Shown: piece after piece, positions 61,001 through 64,000 of the stretch | How the letters are laid out: the number at the start of each line of letters is the position of its first letter | Position numbering within the stretch: the stretch's first letter is position 1 | Assembly (NCBI GenBank): GCA_964483775.1 | Contig: CAZADA010000001.1 | Span: 1 to 64,000 of the forward strand | Origin: CAZADA01 sp964483775 | GTDB lineage: Bacteria > Pseudomonadota > Alphaproteobacteria > Caulobacterales > Maricaulaceae | Length of the DNA: 64,000 nucleotides | Reading direction: 5' to 3' | Translations under genes and position numbers: made by a program | Notes under the pieces: generated by a model | Told to the model about the DNA's origin: nothing | The model's input: the letters and a program-made list of their open reading frames with translations, nothing else | Database searches by the model: none

Positions 61001-62424
61001 GCTACGCCAACCCCGCCTACGCCGAGCGCCTGGGCCGGTCCCCTGAGGACGTCATTGGCCAACCGATCGCTGATGTTTTGGACGCCAAAGCCTATGCAGC
61101 CGTGGCCGACCGGCTCAAAAAGTCCCTTGAGGGCGAGCGCCAAGAGTTCTTGTTCGATGAGGACCAGAGCGAAGGGGACCGTCGGATCTCCGTCATCTGT
61201 GAACCGGTTCGCAACGGGGCCGGCGTCGTCAAGGGCATGGCCACGGACGCCATCGACGTCACCGGACTGTACGCCCAAGCCACCAAACTTGGCGCCGCCG
61301 ATGCGGCGATCGCGGCCGCCATGCGCCGGTCAACCCAAGGCTGCGTCTTGGTGGACACTGCGACCGGCGGGGTGGTTTTCGCCAACGCCAACGCTTTGCG
61401 GCGCATGGGGCCGGCAACCCCTCCAGCTTCGACCGAGGGCGTGAAGGCGTCCAGACTGACGCCCGACTGGGGGGAGAAGCGTTGGCGTGCCTGGCTGAAC
61501 GATGTCAGCGCCCAGCGCGATGCGGTCGTGCATGATGTGAATGTCTTTGATGATGAGGGACAACCAACCCTGGCGGACTTGCGTGGGACCAACGTCAATG
61601 TCGAAGAAACAAATTACGTCTTTGTCCAAATTGTCGAAAACCCAGAACGCCTAGCCGCGCTCGATAATCTCAAGGAACGTTCGAGAGAGCTGGCGAATTC
61701 CAACCGCGATCTGGAACAGTTTGCAATCGCCATTGCGCATGATCTTCGTGCGCCGGTTCGTCATGTCAACAATTTTGCCGATATGCTGATGCGCGCCCTC
61801 GATAGTGGATCGGACAAAGTATCCTACTATGCCGGCGTGGTCCGCAGCAAAGCCATACTGATGGATGACATGGTGGAGGGCCTGTTGGAATACGCCCGCA
61901 TTGGTTTGGCGCCGCGCGATTTCGAAACTGTGGATTTAAATGAAAGCCTAGCCAAAGCGCAGGCGCTTCTTTCTGGCGACATCAATGACAACAGTGCAGA
62001 GATCACGGCCGACAACCTCCCCCTAATTCTCGGCGACGACGCGTTGATGGTGAGGGTGTTTCAAAATTTGTTGTCAAACGCCATAAAGTATAAAAAGGAT
62101 CAGCTGTCACCGAAGATTCACGTCGAAGCAGAGAGGAATGGCGAGACAAGCGTCATTCGTTTTTCTGACAACGGCATTGGCATCAAAGCCACGCATGGCG
62201 ACAAGATTTTTGCACTGTTCCAGAGATTGCACACCGATGATGTTTATCCCGGTCTCGGCCTCGGGCTGGCGACTTGCCGCCGCATTTGTGAGTTCCACGG
62301 CGGCTCCATCGTGCATGAAAGCGAATATGCCGACGGCGCTCAGTTTGTGCTGACCTTTCCCACCATACGCACGACCAACGGCCGGCGCGCCAACGCCGCC
62401 TGCACCGCCAGCACGCCGTCATGA
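58057..62424 (+). CDS. CheB-CheR-PAS-histidine kinase fusion protein
   Basis: A 1455-residue cytoplasmic signalling protein with no membrane helix. Domains in order: a CheB methylesterase (residues 1-190; catalytic Ser14 in GLGASAGGLEAL, His41 in VMHLARDF, Asp135 in SGSGSDGARG); a CheR methyltransferase (about 200-480; RVWTPGCATGEEAYSLAMMF, CRNLLIYF); a Glu/Asn-rich coiled coil (about 644-708; STNEELQASNEELMSSNEEL); PAS domains (one at about 715-810, another near 960-1080 with SMISFIDRDEIIRYANPAYA); and a kinase core with H-box FAIAIAHDLRAPVRHVNNFA, N-box LLSNAIKYKKDQ and ATP lid FSDNGIGIKATHGDKIFALF. It probably senses through PAS or self-methylation and phosphorylates the receivers encoded on either side. 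The start is ATG 58057; the open frame continues upstream without similarity. Confidence 0.93.
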   Translation: MHKKPDFVIGLGASAGGLEALERFFDGAPSDSGGAFVVVMHLARDFKSMLDELMARHTKMKVMPVVDGAKLLANSVYVIQPGTTLEVAGDALRVGSRNGNAAAGPATTIDRLFASLAKAYGRAAGAVVLSGSGSDGARGVIAISDAGGFAAAQAPETAKFDSMPVAAIATGAVRAVEAPEALAATVLEGLTLPQWALDAGSAADQPGAMARIVNAVLGVSSLDASQYKHSTLERRVHKRMMELGCGSLAEYAERIDAHPEEARILSDSLLIGVTQFFRDPQAFEVIGEQVLPEVIHRAQLEKRPIRVWTPGCATGEEAYSLAMMFAESLRDIPQKIDVQIFATDVRKENLASAGRGEFTTDHVASIPKKYRDRCVSQKDGGNNWLIDPAIRKMIVFAAHDVLTNPPFTKLDIISCRNLLIYFSIEAQQKVLSNFAFGLVTGGFLFLGPSETVGGYRDAFEFVDARNRIFRRTQVKRSHIAALSQPWDRQRQEAVRPLGRATPRLRESALQPAYAALLRDYAPACLLMSSERELLHSFGEARSYLRPPDGPAHLDVAGLVDPALKTPIIVGAERALRDRKPISFGRITLSEAPHNGRVVNLTIRPLQNDESGQRFVMAAIEDAHIASEPAGDAATLVNIDTLADERIKELERELEHSREALQSTIEEIESTNEELQASNEELMSSNEELQSTNEELSSLNEELYSVNAEYHRQNDQLARLSEDFDILLRSTEVGVLFFDDGLSITRYTSLAGQVFNLTNADVGRSIATFRSPFPNLDPAAMLNQALNEAGVVETEVLDASGEVWLVRAIAHEGSRGVVMTLINIQRLRSAESSARRSMQMLQSIRETNRSFYLEFDTQLRRITDELGYADHVGQDHKQARGPLANIPVHADDADELKAIVKRARASGVLDGLVRLWRAADQRHEYVRLGGRRADDGVWRAAGVEVDDIVRARRQAEEQGAILEAVLRASPSMISFIDRDEIIRYANPAYAERLGRSPEDVIGQPIADVLDAKAYAAVADRLKKSLEGERQEFLFDEDQSEGDRRISVICEPVRNGAGVVKGMATDAIDVTGLYAQATKLGAADAAIAAAMRRSTQGCVLVDTATGGVVFANANALRRMGPATPPASTEGVKASRLTPDWGEKRWRAWLNDVSAQRDAVVHDVNVFDDEGQPTLADLRGTNVNVEETNYVFVQIVENPERLAALDNLKERSRELANSNRDLEQFAIAIAHDLRAPVRHVNNFADMLMRALDSGSDKVSYYAGVVRSKAILMDDMVEGLLEYARIGLAPRDFETVDLNESLAKAQALLSGDINDNSAEITADNLPLILGDDALMVRVFQNLLSNAIKYKKDQLSPKIHVEAERNGETSVIRFSDNGIGIKATHGDKIFALFQRLHTDDVYPGLGLGLATCRRICEFHGGSIVHESEYADGAQFVLTFPTIRTTNGRRANAACTASTPS

Positions 62425-62870
62425 CCGACCGTGCGCCCCCCATCGATGTGCTCATCGTCGATGATTCCGCAACCGATCGTATGTTGCTGCGCGACGCCTT
62501 CGCCAAGACCGGCGCGGCTGTGACGATTCATGAGTGCAGCACCGGAGAGCAAGCGCTCGATTTTCTCAATCACCGTGCGCCGTTCACCGCAGCGCCCCGC
62601 CCACAGGTATGTTTGGTGGACATCAGCATGCCGGGCCTGTCGGGCCTTGAAGTCCTTGAGGCGATGAAGCGGGACGAGGCTTTGCGAGCCTTGCCAGTGA
62701 TCATCATCTCCAATTCCGACCGTGATGCCGATATTGCGGCCGCTTACGAGGGCCAAGCCAGCGCCTACATCCACAAACCGCTGCGCGCAGAAGATCTCGA
62801 AGCCATCGTCGCAGCGCTCTGCGTGCTTTGGGGCGGCGGCCTTGTGTTTCCGGGCCGCTCGACCCACTGC
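62421..62870 (+). CDS. Single-domain response regulator (Rcp1-like), C terminus lost in gap
   Basis: A receiver domain overlapping the kinase by four bases. It has VLIVDDSATDRMLLRDAF, the phospho-Asp in VCLVDISMPGLSGLEVL, the switch position in VIIISNSDRD (Ser) and the lysine in AYIHKPLRAEDLEAIV. The end resembles Rcp1-like proteins (LCVLWGGGLVFPGR). About 140 residues of good quality can be read before the frame enters poly-G and Ns, so the true stop is not visible. It is presumably the cognate partner of the fusion kinase. Confidence 0.88.
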
Positions 62871-62929
<59 letters not shown>

Positions 62930-63192
62930 ATGGGCGCAGCGCGGTGCGGGGTTGTGGGGGGCGGCGTGTTGGTTACGGGCCGCGCGTCACACTGACCCCC
63001 GCCCCCATGTAAGGCGTGCGCGGCCTCCAAAGTTGGTAAAGTTGGTGTTGCGGTGCAAAACGCTATTGTGCATTGCGGTGGGCGACATCAAACTGACATA
63101 AAGAGTAACAAGGGGCGAGTGACGACAGGAGCGGCCTGGTCCGCGCGTTGCATAGCGAGAAGCGCTTCAAGGTCGTCAATCGAGACACTGTC
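62930..63192. other. Intergenic sequence after the gap, nothing recognised
   Basis: About 260 bases following the assembly gap. The first ~60 bases are G-rich and doubtful. The rest may hold the promoter of the next gene; I see no RNA gene or clear hairpin. Confidence 0.4.
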
Positions 63193-63447
63193 ATGGATGA
63201 ACCGGTCATCACATTTGTCGTGGAAGTCGTGGCGAGTGAGCCGGGCGGCGAACCCAGTGATTTCGTGCGACAGGCCGCCGAACAATCGGCGAGCAACACG
63301 GCCGACGGCGAACCGTCCTTCGTTATGGTGACCACCGATATCCGCGACGGCCGCACGGTCAAACGCGTTGAGTTTGAATCCCCCGCCGCCGCCGAGCACT
63401 TTGAAGCCATGGTGGGCGTTCCGCCGTCCTCGATTGATCGATCCTGA
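63193..63447 (+). CDS. Small hypothetical protein
   Basis: An 84-residue acidic protein (VITFVVEVVASEPGGEPSDF, then SFVMVTTDIRDGRTVKRVEF) with an alternating strand and helix pattern and no signal peptide. I do not recognise it. The frame is open upstream to a TTG at 63148, which would add 15 residues; neither start has a good ribosome-binding site. Confidence 0.5.
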   Translation: MDEPVITFVVEVVASEPGGEPSDFVRQAAEQSASNTADGEPSFVMVTTDIRDGRTVKRVEFESPAAAEHFEAMVGVPPSSIDRS

Positions 63448-63515
63448 GCGGTCCACGGCGCGTGTAAGGGTGCGGTGACGTTGGCGTCTGGCCGCCGTGT
63501 CGCCATACTCTGAGT

Positions 63516-64000
63516 ATGCCTAGCTCCCCCCATGCGATCGTGGTTGGCGCCGGCGTTGTCGGCCTTAGCACCGCCATTGCGTTGCATGCGCGCGGATGGC
63601 GGGTGTCGGTGATCGACCCCGCGCCGGGGCGCGGCGCCTCGGTCTCGGCTGGCGGCATGTTGGCGCCGGGGGCTGAAGCGTTGGAAGGCCACGATGACCA
63701 TCCCGTGTTGTATGAACTGGGCGTGCGCGGATTGCGCCGCTGGGCGGGGTGGGCGCACGAACTGAAGGATCGATCCGGCGAGCGTTTCGAGGGGCCCACA
63801 TGGTCAGGCGTGAAGGCGTTTGCCCAAGCGGGAGCTTGGACGCGCGACGACCAAGCCGCATTCGCCGCCATGGCCCAAGAACCCTTCGCCTTTGACGATG
63901 AGGCGTGCACGCTGCCCGCCGAGGGTTACGTCGATGCGCGGGGGCTCATCATGGCCTTGCTGGCAGCGACCAAACGCTTCGACATTTCCCTCGACACCCG
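63516..64000 (+). CDS. FAD-dependent oxidoreductase, glycine-oxidase (ThiO)-like, partial
   Basis: The first ~161 codons of a DAO-family flavoenzyme that continues past the window. The FAD motif is AIVVGAGVVGLSTAIALHAR, followed by VIDPAPGRGASVSAGGMLAP, where G-x-A-S-x-x-A-G-G-M-L-A-P is typical of ThiO. Glycine oxidase makes the iminoglycine needed for the thiazole half of thiamine; thiS/thiG often follow, and would lie outside this window. A D-amino-acid dehydrogenase is the alternative. Confidence 0.85.
   Translation, partial: MPSSPHAIVVGAGVVGLSTAIALHARGWRVSVIDPAPGRGASVSAGGMLAPGAEALEGHDDHPVLYELGVRGLRRWAGWAHELKDRSGERFEGPTWSGVKAFAQAGAWTRDDQAAFAAMAQEPFAFDDEACTLPAEGYVDARGLIMALLAATKRFDISLDT

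Overview
This 64 kb window is GC-rich bacterial chromosome, almost certainly from an alphaproteobacterium. Four things support this: the gene neighbourhoods (ftsB-pdhA; lpd-lipA-coq10-pncC; gltA-gltX-comEC-lexA-trpCDG), a LexA box of the alphaproteobacterial direct-repeat type GTTC-N7-GTTC in front of lexA, a tRNA-His with A73 and no encoded G-1, and the general style of the proteins. A Caulobacterales/Maricaulales-like lineage is my best guess, but the sequence alone does not prove it. The assembly looks like a draft or metagenome assembly: there is a poly-G run followed by ten Ns at about 62.9 kb, and two genes carry single-base frameshifts.

Layout. 0-10.9 kb: central metabolism (pdhA, lpd, lipA, a COQ10-type lipid-binding protein, pncC) with ftsB, a marC-type membrane protein, three tandem paralogous membrane-anchored proteins of unknown function, and a secreted M1 peptidase paired with a small DUF6702-like protein. 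10.9-19.5 kb: gltA, gltX, comEC, lexA and trpGDC. 19.6-28.5 kb: envelope proteins (divergent polysaccharide deacetylase, SIMPL, AsmA, an M48 lipoprotein peptidase, an alpha/beta-hydrolase lipoprotein) and tRNA-His. 28.6-30.8 kb: an EgtB-type sulfoxide synthase next to a histamine-N-methyltransferase-like enzyme in place of the usual EgtD. 31-48 kb: an accessory catabolic and regulatory region (SDR, alpha-methylacyl-CoA racemase, GST, two crotonases, thioesterases, MFS pump, amidohydrolase, porin, isochorismatase-family hydrolase, pirin). It has five local regulators (HxlR, two TetR, LysR and, just beyond, BlaI), most with visible operator-like dyads. 48-57 kb: mostly exported proteins, including a Ppx/apyrase-fold protein with a signal peptide, a fasciclin protein, and a GDSL autotransporter with a frameshift. 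57-63 kb: a CheB-CheR-PAS-histidine kinase fusion with a response regulator on each side. The window ends inside a ThiO-like FAD oxidoreductase.

The most unusual system is at 50.97-54.85 kb. It has a BlaI-type repressor, an M56 (BlaR1-like) membrane protease whose exported tail holds about three copies of a 29-residue repeat, and directly downstream a secreted 503-residue protein with about twelve copies of the same repeat. The shared repeat suggests that sensor and secreted partner work together. The EgtB/HNMT-like pair, the three tandem paralogs and the exported ASKHA-fold protein are the next best leads.
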